Shown here piece after piece: positions 1-8,658 of a DNA stretch of 64,000 nt (within the stretch, counting starts at the first letter, position 1; each line of letters opens with the position of its first letter). Origin of the DNA: Sphingobacterium sp. UT-1RO-CII-1 (GTDB taxonomy: Bacteria; Bacteroidota; Bacteroidia; Sphingobacteriales; Sphingobacteriaceae); the NCBI RefSeq assembly GCF_026711005.1, contig NZ_JAPPVJ010000004.1:372001-436000 (forward strand), written 5' to 3'. The position numbers were made by a program, and so were the translations under genes. The notes beneath the pieces are model-generated. The model worked only from the letters and a program-made list of their open reading frames with translations. It did not search any database and was not told the DNA's origin.

Positions 1-37
1 TAAAAAGTTTAATTGAGTAGGGGTAAAAGAAACATAA

Positions 38-736
38 ATGTCTATAATTGTTAGTTTAAGGGAGGTGAATAAAGTATACCAAACAGGTGATACTTCGATT
101 GTTGCGCTGGATAGTACAAGCTTGGATATTTATAGTAATAAATTGACACTAATAGTTGGGCCATCGGGCTCTGGAAAAACAACATTAATATCGTTAATAG
201 GTTGTGTGGTGTATCCAACATCGGGAAGAATTTTTATCGATGGCCAAGAGGTTACCGGTCTAAATGAAAAGCAATTGGCGTTGGTCCGTCTCGATAAAGT
301 GGGATTTGTATTCCAGCATTTTAATTTGTTGCAGCCACTTACAGCGTTAGAGAATGTAATGCAGCCTCTTCTTTTAAAGGGTGATGATGCAAAACAAGCC
401 AAACTACGGGCTGAAGATGTGCTGAAAAGAGTAAATATGCTGGATCGTAAGCAGATGTTGCCCCGAAAATTAAGTGGTGGACAAAAACAGCGTGTTGCTA
501 TTGCACGCGCGCTGGTGACGGATGCGCCAATTTTGTTATGTGATGAACCGACGGCTTCGTTAGATGCAAAAAGTGCAGGCATAATAATGAGTGATCTAAA
601 AGTTTTAAGCCAGGAAGGGAAAGCGGTGATTGTCGTGACCCATGACCTTAGGCTTAAGCAATATGCTGATGAAATAATTTATGTCGAAGAGGGGAAGGTG
701 TCGTGCAGTTCTAATAGTGAAGTGTTAAATAAATAG
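38..736 (+). CDS. ABC transporter ATP-binding protein (LolD/MacB/DevA class)
   Basis: This is the cytoplasmic ATPase of an ABC export system of the MacB/LolD/DevA type. It has a complete nucleotide-binding domain: Walker A GPSGSGKTT at residues 41-49, Q-loop near residue 93, signature LSGGQ at 145-149, Walker B ending in CDE at 168-170, and a switch histidine at about 202. The length of 232 aa is normal for the family. The ATG follows an AGGGG stretch. A membrane-fusion lipoprotein, an FtsX-type permease and a TolC-like protein follow on the same strand, so it most likely powers a tripartite pump or exporter. The substrate cannot be read from the sequence. A taa lies at positions 1-3, but whether it ends an upstream gene cannot be told. 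Confidence 0.93.
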   Translation: MSIIVSLREVNKVYQTGDTSIVALDSTSLDIYSNKLTLIVGPSGSGKTTLISLIGCVVYPTSGRIFIDGQEVTGLNEKQLALVRLDKVGFVFQHFNLLQPLTALENVMQPLLLKGDDAKQAKLRAEDVLKRVNMLDRKQMLPRKLSGGQKQRVAIARALVTDAPILLCDEPTASLDAKSAGIIMSDLKVLSQEGKAVIVVTHDLRLKQYADEIIYVEEGKVSCSSNSEVLNK

Positions 737-762
737 CAATCCTAAACAGATCGAATAAGTTT

Positions 763-1731
763 ATGTGGGTTATAAAAAATATACTTAGGTTACCAGTCGT
801 AATTATTGGACTTTTCTTCTTGTTGTCCTGTGGCAATAAAAAAGCAGAAGAAAGGTTACATCGTATTAAGGCTAAAGACCTTTCTGTTCCAGAAAATGTA
901 GCTAAAGTCTCTGCCTTAGGGAAGATTGAACCTCAACGTGGATTTGTTGATTTAGCTACTGACGAAAGTGGTGTTGTCTCTAAGCTTTTTAAAGAAGAAG
1001 GAGATGTAGTTGCAGTTGGAGAAGTGATTTTTGAATTGAAGTCGGATAGCAAAGAAGTTGATGAAAAGATAGCTTCCAATCAGGTCGAAGTGCAACGATT
1101 GAAAGTAGAAGCTGATTTAGCAGCTATGAAACAGTATGAAGTCGAAATAGCAGAGCTCAAACGTGATCTTGAGGTTAGTCAAAGATTAGCCGAAACAGGA
1201 GCTGAAACGCAGTATGCGGTCTATAATAAAAAGCGTGATCATGACTTACTATTAGCGCAGTTAAACACTGCTCGTAAGAATGTTGAGGCAGGGCGCGCTG
1301 ATCTTTCTGTTTTAGCGTCACAACGGGGAAAGGCACAAAAGGAAATCATTTCAAGACGCATTCGCTCGGATTGGGAGGGAAGATTAATCCGAATGGATGT
1401 CAAGGAAGGAACCGCAATTTCTCCTCTTGTGTCTTTTGCCACATTAATTCCTTCGGACGAACTTATCGTGCATGGTGAGATTGACGAAATATTTGCCAAT
1501 CGTGTTCATGTAGGAGATAGTGTTGTAGTGAAGATTGCAGGTACTCAGAAGATTATTGCCCAGGCCAAAGTTTATTATTTATCCGCAATTTTAGATGATA
1601 AATCTTTATTCTATGAAAAGTCGGGCGAGCAATCCGACCGGCGGGTACGGCGTTTCAAAGCATCATTAAAAAGTGAGGAGAACCTATTGATTAATCAGAA
1701 GGTTGAGTGCGAGATTTATTTACAAGATTAA
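763..1731 (+). CDS. Periplasmic adaptor (membrane-fusion) lipoprotein of ABC exporter
   Basis: This 322-aa protein is the HlyD/DevB-like adaptor expected to bridge the inner-membrane permease and the TolC-like channel. The N-terminus carries a lipoprotein signal peptide with an LLSC lipobox, the cysteine being at residue 23. Family features are a lipoyl-like half-motif around residues 60-95, a charged helical hairpin at about 100-195, and a second beta region after residue 205. It starts 26 bp after the ATPase gene and ends 36 bp before the permease gene, so the three are probably co-transcribed. A lipid-anchored adaptor is common in RND pumps and less usual for DevB-type proteins. Confidence 0.85.
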   Translation: MWVIKNILRLPVVIIGLFFLLSCGNKKAEERLHRIKAKDLSVPENVAKVSALGKIEPQRGFVDLATDESGVVSKLFKEEGDVVAVGEVIFELKSDSKEVDEKIASNQVEVQRLKVEADLAAMKQYEVEIAELKRDLEVSQRLAETGAETQYAVYNKKRDHDLLLAQLNTARKNVEAGRADLSVLASQRGKAQKEIISRRIRSDWEGRLIRMDVKEGTAISPLVSFATLIPSDELIVHGEIDEIFANRVHVGDSVVVKIAGTQKIIAQAKVYYLSAILDDKSLFYEKSGEQSDRRVRRFKASLKSEENLLINQKVECEIYLQD

Positions 1732-1767
1732 ACCATAAGGTGTATTAGTATAACTAAAAACAGTGTT

Positions 1768-2901
1768 ATGATTAAAACAGCCTTGAAGTTTATGCGTTAT
1801 GATAAGCCTAAAAGTATTGGGGTAATAGTGGGTATAATCATTAGTGTTTTTCTCATTGGACAACAACTATCTACACTCTTTTTTCTTACAAATTTGATGG
1901 GAGGAATAGAAATCCACTCGAATTCAAATGAAGATGATATTTGGATAGTAGATGAATTGTCTAAGAATATTAATGCGCTAAATCCAATTGATGAAAGGCT
2001 TGTTCAAGAGGTGAAAAGCATCGAAGGTGTACTCGAGGCATTTCCTGTTATTATTGCTTCCGCACCAGCTACGTTTAAAGATGGTAAGACAGCGACTGTA
2101 TTATTGATAGGAAGTCAAGGACCTTCATTTGTTGCCGGCCCTAAATCTGATGTGGTTTTTGAAGGAAACCGGGATGAACTGAACAGTACGGGGAATATAT
2201 CGATAGAATATTTTAATGAAAGAAGTTGGAAAACTGAACTTTCTATCAATGAGACGATTGAAATAAATAAAAAAGCAGCAACGGTAAAAGTAAAGACAAA
2301 ATATGCGCAGGGCTATGGCGGGAACTATGTGTATACTAATATAGATAATGCTCGTTTTTATAGTAATTACCCTCCTTTCCAGATTAATTTGGTTATTGTC
2401 CGGCCTGCGAAAGGAGTAGATATACAGCAGGTAATTGATACAATCAATGGAACATTTATGGGGCTTAGTGCCTGGCGATCAAAAGATATACGGGATATTA
2501 CTATAAATGAGATATTGGTTAGGACAAATACAGGCGTTAGTTTTGGCTCTTTGGTTGTTTTTGCTATTATAAGTGGTTTTTTTATTATTGGACTTACCTT
2601 GTACTCATCTGCTTTAGATCGATTACAAGATTATGGAACGTTGAAAGCTATCGGAGCTACTAATAGTTACGTCAGTAGGTTAATACTTATGCAGGCTGTT
2701 TTATTTGCTTGTATAGGTTTTGCTATTGCTTATGCACTATTGATTTTATTTCAAAAAGGCTTAGAAAATGTAGGTATGACCTTGGATTTCAATGGGCCAT
2801 TTAGTTTAGGATTATTTATTATTACTCTTTTCATGAGTGTGGGAGGTTCGCTATTTGCAGTTTTTAAAATCAGGAAGGTAGAACCAGCCTCAGTCTTTTA
2901 A
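1768..2901 (+). CDS. ABC transporter permease, FtsX/DevC-like
   Basis: This 377-aa inner-membrane permease has the MacB/FtsX topology: one membrane segment at about residues 17-37, a large periplasmic domain from about 45 to 255, then three membrane segments at roughly 258-282, 300-325 and 345-365. The segment LKAIGATNSYV is the typical cytoplasmic coupling motif LKAiGa of FtsX-type permeases. It lies between the adaptor and TolC genes, completing an ATPase-adaptor-permease-channel set. DevC-like permeases in cyanobacteria export glycolipids; that substrate should not be assumed here. Confidence 0.88.
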   Translation: MIKTALKFMRYDKPKSIGVIVGIIISVFLIGQQLSTLFFLTNLMGGIEIHSNSNEDDIWIVDELSKNINALNPIDERLVQEVKSIEGVLEAFPVIIASAPATFKDGKTATVLLIGSQGPSFVAGPKSDVVFEGNRDELNSTGNISIEYFNERSWKTELSINETIEINKKAATVKVKTKYAQGYGGNYVYTNIDNARFYSNYPPFQINLVIVRPAKGVDIQQVIDTINGTFMGLSAWRSKDIRDITINEILVRTNTGVSFGSLVVFAIISGFFIIGLTLYSSALDRLQDYGTLKAIGATNSYVSRLILMQAVLFACIGFAIAYALLILFQKGLENVGMTLDFNGPFSLGLFIITLFMSVGGSLFAVFKIRKVEPASVF

Positions 2902-2970
2902 CTGTACGTATTAAATGAAAGTAAACGGGGAGAGGTGCTCAAAACATAATTCTTTTTAGAAGACATATTA

Positions 2971-4302
2971 ATGAAATACATTAATTATATATTGATCATA
3001 GTCCTATTATTAGTCGTAAATATACTTTCGGCTCAGCAGGGTACACTAGTTCTGAGTTTGGACAAAGTAAGAGAAAAAGCTCTTAGTAATAATGCTGAAG
3101 TAAAAATCAGACAGTATGAATTTTGGGAGGCAGAAGAACAACTTTCTTTAGAAAAAACAAAAAGATATCCCGAAGTATTTGGCGACTTTAATTTGCAGCG
3201 AAACCTTATTATCCCCGTAACACCGGTGCCAGCAAAAGCATTTAACCAACACGCGGGTGAGAACGACATATTACCTTTGAAATTCTCGACAAGATGGACG
3301 GGAAATACAGGATTAAACTTAAATTACGAACTTTTTAAACCCAGTTCTAAAAGTGAACTAAAGATAAAAAGTTTAGAAGTTGATATTGCGAATACAAATC
3401 AAAAGGTTGCAGAAAATGAAGCGTATTTCCAAGCTAGTAAAGCTTATGTCGCAGCTTTGTTAGCCAAGGAGCAAGTAGCTTTATATGAGCGGGAGTTAAT
3501 AGCTAAAAAACAAGTACTAGGAGTTTTAACTGAGCGGTTTGAAGCGGGTAGAATTACGAAAATAACATTTAATGAGGGGCAGAGTGATTATAATTTGGCA
3601 AAGTCACGAACCGCAGAAGCGCACAATATTTTTGACAAGGCCATCTCGAGCCTGTTGTATGAGTTGGGACATAATCCGCACGATCATTTTGATATTATAT
3701 TTGAGGATAGCATAGAAAGTCTGTTTCTCTCTTTTAATGATTTAGAAAAATCAGAGATGAGTTTGTCTTTGCGAGCTATTGAGCAGCAGGGTGAGGTATT
3801 GCAGTATAAAATAAAAGAAGAGAAAGCCAAGAACTTGCCTCGGGTTATTTTGGGAGGTTATTACGGGACTAGCTATTTTAATAACGCATTTGACCCTTTC
3901 AAAGATCAAAACTTTTACGGAAACTCTTACATCAAAACTGGTGTTGTGGTTCCTATTACAGATTGGCTGCATAGTAAAAAGCAACGAAGTATTATTTCTT
4001 ATCAACATCAGGCGAATCAAACAGCTTATATGGATAAACAACGACAGTTAGCTCTAAGCTTTTTACAGGCTAAAAAAGATGTTGATTTTACCTATGAACA
4101 GTATGTTTTTTTGAAAGATAATTATAACCTGGTAAAAGATAATAAGGAGTTGATAGAACAGCAGTTTAAGGAAGGTCGTCTCCTTATCAGTGAAGTTTAT
4201 CAGGCTGATTTTATGCTCCAGCAAGCAAAAAATGAATATCTAAACGCAGCTTATAATTATATTGATGCACAGCTTATTCTAGAATACGAAGTTCGTAAAT
4301 AA
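2971..4302 (+). CDS. TolC family outer-membrane efflux protein
   Basis: This 443-aa protein is the likely outer-membrane channel of the upstream ABC exporter. A cleavable signal peptide ends near LSAQQ at residues 19-23. The mature protein is rich in long amphipathic helices with the two repeated halves usual in TolC/OEP proteins, for example the segment with RFEAGRITK near residue 190 and the repeat QFKEGRLLISEVYQ near 400. The length matches the family. The gene follows the permease after 69 bp on the same strand and converges with the next gene, whose stop is 13 bp beyond its own. Confidence 0.9.
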   Translation: MKYINYILIIVLLLVVNILSAQQGTLVLSLDKVREKALSNNAEVKIRQYEFWEAEEQLSLEKTKRYPEVFGDFNLQRNLIIPVTPVPAKAFNQHAGENDILPLKFSTRWTGNTGLNLNYELFKPSSKSELKIKSLEVDIANTNQKVAENEAYFQASKAYVAALLAKEQVALYERELIAKKQVLGVLTERFEAGRITKITFNEGQSDYNLAKSRTAEAHNIFDKAISSLLYELGHNPHDHFDIIFEDSIESLFLSFNDLEKSEMSLSLRAIEQQGEVLQYKIKEEKAKNLPRVILGGYYGTSYFNNAFDPFKDQNFYGNSYIKTGVVVPITDWLHSKKQRSIISYQHQANQTAYMDKQRQLALSFLQAKKDVDFTYEQYVFLKDNYNLVKDNKELIEQQFKEGRLLISEVYQADFMLQQAKNEYLNAAYNYIDAQLILEYEVRK

Positions 4303-4314
4303 GCTGTGTCTTAT

Positions 4315-5274
4315 TTAGTATACCAAGCCTACATTATCTACCCAAAGGCGACTGTCCGTATTTCCAATAAAGGCGCCCCCGTTGCTGGAAGAGAACTGCA
4401 CGATTAAATGAGTGACTTCTTCATCCTGAGTGCCCCAGCTCTGCTCTTGTATAGGTACCATTTTTCCTCTACTGTTTCTTGTGTAATATGCATTATCCCC
4501 GTTTTTAAGCGCCATGGTATTGTTGTAAAAGCTTTGTTTGCTGATATCGCCATAATTTACCTTTAAGCGGTGCTTGTTTTGCCAGTTGCTTACTGTTTTC
4601 TCCATAAGTTCCCAGCCTGTACCTATGCGTTTAGCATAAACATTTCCATCTTTATCTTCCCACCTTTTTTGTAGTAGGATCTGAACTTCTGCTTTATCAT
4701 TTCGATTGGCATTAGATCCACTTCCCATTCCGTTTACCCGTTTAGAAGGTCCCCCGGTTGTGACTTTATAATCAAACTGTAAGGCTGTAGGCTTTTTTGT
4801 AAATGGAATTCCTGTTACTAATTTGCTTTGTGCATTTTTAGTATTTGTGATAGGTTCTACCATTTCCCCTAGGAATATAGTGCCACTGGCCAGCACATTG
4901 ATGTTAATTACCCCCAAAACTTTTACTTTTTCAATGCGAGTTTCCAATCGTGCTGCATATCCGTTGTCTCTTTTTTCAGGAAAAACAGTTACACTACCTT
5001 TAGTAACACCGTTCACAGTAGCTAGTACTGAGGATGTAGCCCAGGGAGATGACATGTTTTTATAGGGTGTATTGTTTTTGAGGGTGTCTTTTGTTTCTGT
5101 TATTTCGTATAAATATTGTGTTTTTCCCCCAATGACGAATGACTCTTTTATTTCGCGTACCATCCAGTGATTCATATTTCCTAATTGTATGGGTTCTACT
5201 CGTTCACTTTGTGCTACACCAAATAACGGCGCCAAGCATGTAATAAATAGTAATATGTTGAATTGTGTTTTCAT
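4315..5274 (-). CDS. Secreted PCMD (putative carbohydrate metabolism domain) protein
   Basis: This 319-aa protein has a signal peptide ending around GVAQS (residues 19-23) and one extracytoplasmic beta-rich domain. The ending RLWVDNVGLVY and the segment with LQFDYKVTTGG resemble the PCMD domain found in Bacteroidota surface proteins, thought to fold like a carbohydrate-binding jelly roll. It is the last gene of a minus-strand operon after an outer-membrane barrel and a phosphoethanolamine-transferase-like enzyme. Its molecular role is unknown; binding of an envelope or extracellular glycan is an inference. Confidence 0.7.
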   Translation of the reverse strand: MKTQFNILLFITCLAPLFGVAQSERVEPIQLGNMNHWMVREIKESFVIGGKTQYLYEITETKDTLKNNTPYKNMSSPWATSSVLATVNGVTKGSVTVFPEKRDNGYAARLETRIEKVKVLGVININVLASGTIFLGEMVEPITNTKNAQSKLVTGIPFTKKPTALQFDYKVTTGGPSKRVNGMGSGSNANRNDKAEVQILLQKRWEDKDGNVYAKRIGTGWELMEKTVSNWQNKHRLKVNYGDISKQSFYNNTMALKNGDNAYYTRNSRGKMVPIQEQSWGTQDEEVTHLIVQFSSSNGGAFIGNTDSRLWVDNVGLVY

Positions 5275-5285
5275 GCCTATGTTTT

Positions 5286-7010
5286 TTATTCTTGTATATT
5301 GTTTTTTTCGAGCATATCGAAGTCTTCTTTTTTAAGATTCATTTTTAGATAAGGAACCGCAATATCATGGTCGTTTAAATACATGCGGGGTTCTGTTACG
5401 AGCGTTTCACTTACCAGTGATAGTTCTTGCTTCAGATAGTCAGTTTGTATATGAGCGGCATGGAGCATGGTGTGGAAAACAGTGTTGGTAGATATGGGTT
5501 TCTTTCTGTTCTGTCCTACAGCATGCATCCGGCTCGTATTTTGATTTATATATCCATCCGAAAACCACATGATAAAAGGTATGCGAAGTTGATAATAAGT
5601 TGGTGTGGGAGAAGCATGTAAAAATTTATTTCTATTATCGTCAAATAAATCTTCTCCATGATCTGACGTATATAATAAAGCAACTTTTGCCTGAGTCTGT
5701 TCTAGGCTTTTAATCGTTTTTGATAAAAAGAAATCCGTATATAAGATGGTATTATCATATGCATTTACCAGCTCTTTACGATATGATCTGCTAACGCTAT
5801 TTACTTGGTCTGGAACAAAATTCTTAAACTCCGATGGGTAGCGTTCCATATAATTGAAGTGTGAACCGTAAGTATGTAATAGAATAAATAAATCACCAGA
5901 ATTTTGTTCAATTTCTTCTTCCATTAAAGCTACTAGTTCTTCATCATAATGGTTTACTGTTATGCCTGTTTTGGTATCTGTTGTCCGGATAGTCTTGTAA
6001 ATATCTGCATCTTTAGTGAAAAATTCGATAAAAGAGGCGTTTTCTGCTTGATTGGAGAGGCATATTGTTTTAAAGCCAGCCTCTTTAAATGCTTGTATTA
6101 TTCCCTTTTTCTGATAGATATTATTATAGTCTTTAGCCTCAACATCTGACAGGATAATGGAAACACTTTTATGGGTGGTGTTAGACTGCGTTAAAGCATC
6201 TTCAAAAACATAAAGATTATTCTGGTTCCGGAGATTGGGTGTAGTTTTTCGATTATAGCCGTAGAGTTGCCAATTGTCAGCTCTGCTTGTTTCGCCAATT
6301 ACTAACACATAAATTTGTCTTTCTGTATGTTGTGTATCTTTTCTATGTGCCTGAAAATAAAAATCTTTTGATGTCTCTGGGTATTGTTTTATCCTATTCC
6401 ATTTATTTACTGCGAATTGCAGATTATATAATGTGTTAATAGGATATACTTCATGTTTAAACGCAAATGAACCTGTGTTTTTATTCACACTAAAAAATGA
6501 TAATAATAAAGATGCCATTAACAATAATAGGGCGGGGCGTAATGTCTGTCTTCTAAAGAAGCGGTCCAAATAGTTTTTTTTCTTCCATTGCAATATAGCC
6601 AATACTAGGGGTGGTATATATAAAGCGCAAACTAGCACAATCGAAGGAAGTAAACTACCTAATAGTTCGTTTATTTCTGAAGTGTTGGTCGTTGCAACAT
6701 TCAAGAACATATCAGCCGCTATGACATCTTCACCATATAAGTAGAAGAGTACGATTTGGAATGCATGTAGAAAAATTAAAGGAAAACACAGAAGAAGCCA
6801 AGCACCAGAGTTTTTAAATAAAGAGAATATGGTCATGTATAGTCCCAAAGGGAATAGGATTATGACTAATTTGCCAATAATATCAATGGGTTGTGTTATT
6901 GCAAAATATAGGCTTGGAGCCATATTCACTAGAATATAAAACCAAAACAGAGCAATGGGATTGTCTATTACTTTTGTGTATTTTTTTGTTATGTGTATAT
7001 TCTTAGGCAT
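5286..7010 (-). CDS. Phosphoethanolamine transferase-like membrane sulfatase-fold enzyme (EptA/CptA family)
   Basis: This 574-aa protein has about five N-terminal membrane segments (residues 20-175) followed by a periplasmic alkaline-phosphatase-superfamily domain. Metal and catalytic motifs are visible: GETSRAD with Glu240, the TTHKSVS segment with candidate nucleophile Thr278 or Thr279, SDHGEDL with Asp450 and His451, and His465. Family members transfer phosphoethanolamine from phosphatidylethanolamine to lipid A or other envelope glycans, which can raise resistance to cationic peptides. The acceptor here is unknown. Stop and start of the flanking genes lie about 10 bp away on each side, so it is the middle gene of a three-gene operon. 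Confidence 0.85.
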   Translation of the reverse strand: MPKNIHITKKYTKVIDNPIALFWFYILVNMAPSLYFAITQPIDIIGKLVIILFPLGLYMTIFSLFKNSGAWLLLCFPLIFLHAFQIVLFYLYGEDVIAADMFLNVATTNTSEINELLGSLLPSIVLVCALYIPPLVLAILQWKKKNYLDRFFRRQTLRPALLLLMASLLLSFFSVNKNTGSFAFKHEVYPINTLYNLQFAVNKWNRIKQYPETSKDFYFQAHRKDTQHTERQIYVLVIGETSRADNWQLYGYNRKTTPNLRNQNNLYVFEDALTQSNTTHKSVSIILSDVEAKDYNNIYQKKGIIQAFKEAGFKTICLSNQAENASFIEFFTKDADIYKTIRTTDTKTGITVNHYDEELVALMEEEIEQNSGDLFILLHTYGSHFNYMERYPSEFKNFVPDQVNSVSRSYRKELVNAYDNTILYTDFFLSKTIKSLEQTQAKVALLYTSDHGEDLFDDNRNKFLHASPTPTYYQLRIPFIMWFSDGYINQNTSRMHAVGQNRKKPISTNTVFHTMLHAAHIQTDYLKQELSLVSETLVTEPRMYLNDHDIAVPYLKMNLKKEDFDMLEKNNIQE

Positions 7011-7019
7011 GAAAATCCA

Positions 7020-8237
7020 TTAAAATGATTCGTAGATATTGAAGTAGAAGCCGTTTTGTCGCTTCCCAAACCCATAATCTAAGCGTACATTGACTCTGTT
7101 TTTAAACTCCCATCTATAGCCTATACCATAAGTGGGTAAGGTTTGAGACCAGTCAAATTTGTTAATTGTTTCAAAAATATTCCCGGCACCGGCCCAAGCA
7201 GCTACTCCATGCCGGCCTTTTATTTTTTGCCTCAGCTCAATTTGGCTATTGATTTGCTTTCTATCTCTGTATTGTCCGTTGAAATAACCACGCATCTGCC
7301 GTGCGCCTCCTAATTTTGACAGCATAGTCCATGGAACATCCCCATTTTTAAATTCTCCATTCAGATCAAATGCTAGAAGACCATTTTGCCATACTTCTTG
7401 ATAGGCCCGAGCTGTGAAGTTGATGTTCCCAAAGTAGTTTTTGCTCCCTAACACTGTAGGGAAAAACATCTGATCGTATTGGATGAATAAACCTTTACTT
7501 GCGTTTGGAATAAAATCTCTAGAGTCATACGATAAAATAAAACCAGCTCCGACGGCCGTGTTATTCGATGGTCCATCGGGTTTTAAGGCGATATCTTCAA
7601 ATTTTTTTGCTTTGTTATTTTGTGCTGAAAAAGCAAAGCCTATGTAAGTATTGGGTAAGATCTTTCTACGGATATCCATTTGCAACCCTACGTAATACTC
7701 ATCGTAGTCGGTCGGGTTATCTCTTGCGCCGGCTTCATAGCCAATACCATAAAATTTACTAGGCATGTACCTGAAGCTCATGTCATAATTAAGTCTATAC
7801 TTATCATTAGGAAAAATGGTAGTATTCTGTATGCCAATAGCTAGAAATCCACTTGTTGTGAAGTTTGTATACACAGCTACATCCGAAGGCGCAAGGCTTA
7901 AATCTTCTTTATCTATTCTATAAAGTCCAGAGGCAATAAGCCCTATACCAAATTTTGTATCTACGGAGTAGCTAGGCCCTCCAATAAAAGAAACGTCAAA
8001 TTTACTTTGTGACTTGTCTTTTTTAGCTTCCTCAAAATAATGAGCTACACGTTTGAAAAAACCTTTTTTTAGGATGATGCTACTATCAGGCAGAGCTGAT
8101 ATACTATCTGCCACTAAAGAAAGTTCAGTGGTATCTTGCTTTTTAATACGATTTTCTGTTGTTTTTTGTGCGTTTGCTGTCGTATGAAAGAACAGTACGA
8201 AAATACTGCATATAGATAATAAATATTTTGTTTTCAT
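7020..8237 (-). CDS. Outer-membrane beta-barrel protein (surface antigen / Omp85 C-terminal type)
   Basis: This 405-aa protein has a signal peptide ending near ANAQK (residues 22-26), a short periplasmic stretch, and a barrel that looks like the Omp85/bacterial surface antigen domain: the segment FILSYDSRDFIPNASKG is the typical SxDtRd..P..G motif, and the chain ends in F. POTRA domains are absent, so it is a short patatin-barrel or TamA-like variant rather than BamA. It is the first gene of the minus-strand operon with the phosphoethanolamine-transferase-like gene and the PCMD gene. A good promoter candidate lies 120-150 bp upstream. Confidence 0.8.
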   Translation of the reverse strand: MKTKYLLSICSIFVLFFHTTANAQKTTENRIKKQDTTELSLVADSISALPDSSIILKKGFFKRVAHYFEEAKKDKSQSKFDVSFIGGPSYSVDTKFGIGLIASGLYRIDKEDLSLAPSDVAVYTNFTTSGFLAIGIQNTTIFPNDKYRLNYDMSFRYMPSKFYGIGYEAGARDNPTDYDEYYVGLQMDIRRKILPNTYIGFAFSAQNNKAKKFEDIALKPDGPSNNTAVGAGFILSYDSRDFIPNASKGLFIQYDQMFFPTVLGSKNYFGNINFTARAYQEVWQNGLLAFDLNGEFKNGDVPWTMLSKLGGARQMRGYFNGQYRDRKQINSQIELRQKIKGRHGVAAWAGAGNIFETINKFDWSQTLPTYGIGYRWEFKNRVNVRLDYGFGKRQNGFYFNIYESF

Positions 8238-8358
8238 ATCTCGTGTAGTGGATATTACATAGACTAAAACTTTCTTCTAGCTTTACTTCTTTGAGTGTTA
8301 CTTAGAGTATATAAATAGCTTATTTTATAATGTAAAGCATTCTAAGTTCAAAGTGGTA

Positions 8359-8390
8359 CAAAGGTACGGTAATTTTTTGTTGACTACAAA
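8359..8390 (-). promoter_or_regulatory. Bacteroidota-type promoter for the barrel/PEtN-transferase operon
   Basis: Read on the minus strand there is TTTG (8390-8387), a 20-nt spacer, and TACCTTTG (8366-8359). This matches the published Bacteroidota pattern TTTG-N19-21-TAnnTTTG. The upstream TTTG is itself part of a second TACCTTTG (8394-8387). The gene start at 8237 would leave a leader of roughly 115 nt. Confidence 0.45.
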
Positions 8391-8563
8391 GGTAAGAAGG
8401 TCAGAAATTAGTCAAGGTATATCGTGGCTTTGTATAAGAATAATTGTGTTTTGTTGATAATTCGCATTAAATACAGGATATGCCACTCTGTAGTTAGAGA
8501 TTTGGTAATTAATGGCAGTTGGAGAGTCTTTTCGGTTATAACTTGTTGAAAGGTAGAGTCGAT

Positions 8564-8585
8564 ATGAAATAATATATTATTTCAT
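8564..8585. promoter_or_regulatory. 22-bp perfect palindrome upstream of phospholipase C gene
   Basis: An uninterrupted AT-rich palindrome with half-site ATGAAATAATA lies 73 bp before the phospholipase start, just upstream of a weak TATTCTTTG box. It could be an operator for a dimeric regulator; no regulator gene is adjacent. In DNA this AT-rich the case rests on its length. Confidence 0.35.
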
Positions 8586-8658
8586 CCTGATGTATATTCT
8601 TTGTACTTTCATACTCAGAATATAAATTTTCTAGACCTAATTTAAAATTAACCACTCT

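Larger units (their letters stand above)
8238..8658. other. Divergent intergenic region (421 bp)
   Basis: This region separates the divergent barrel operon and phospholipase gene. Apart from the minus-strand promoter at 8359-8390 and the 22-bp palindrome at 8564-8585 I see no reading frame, RNA gene or repeat. Confidence 0.6.

Noticed and set aside
130..582. Long minus-strand frame opposite the ATPase gene
   Set aside because: It lies entirely inside a confident gene on the other strand and has no domain-like content.
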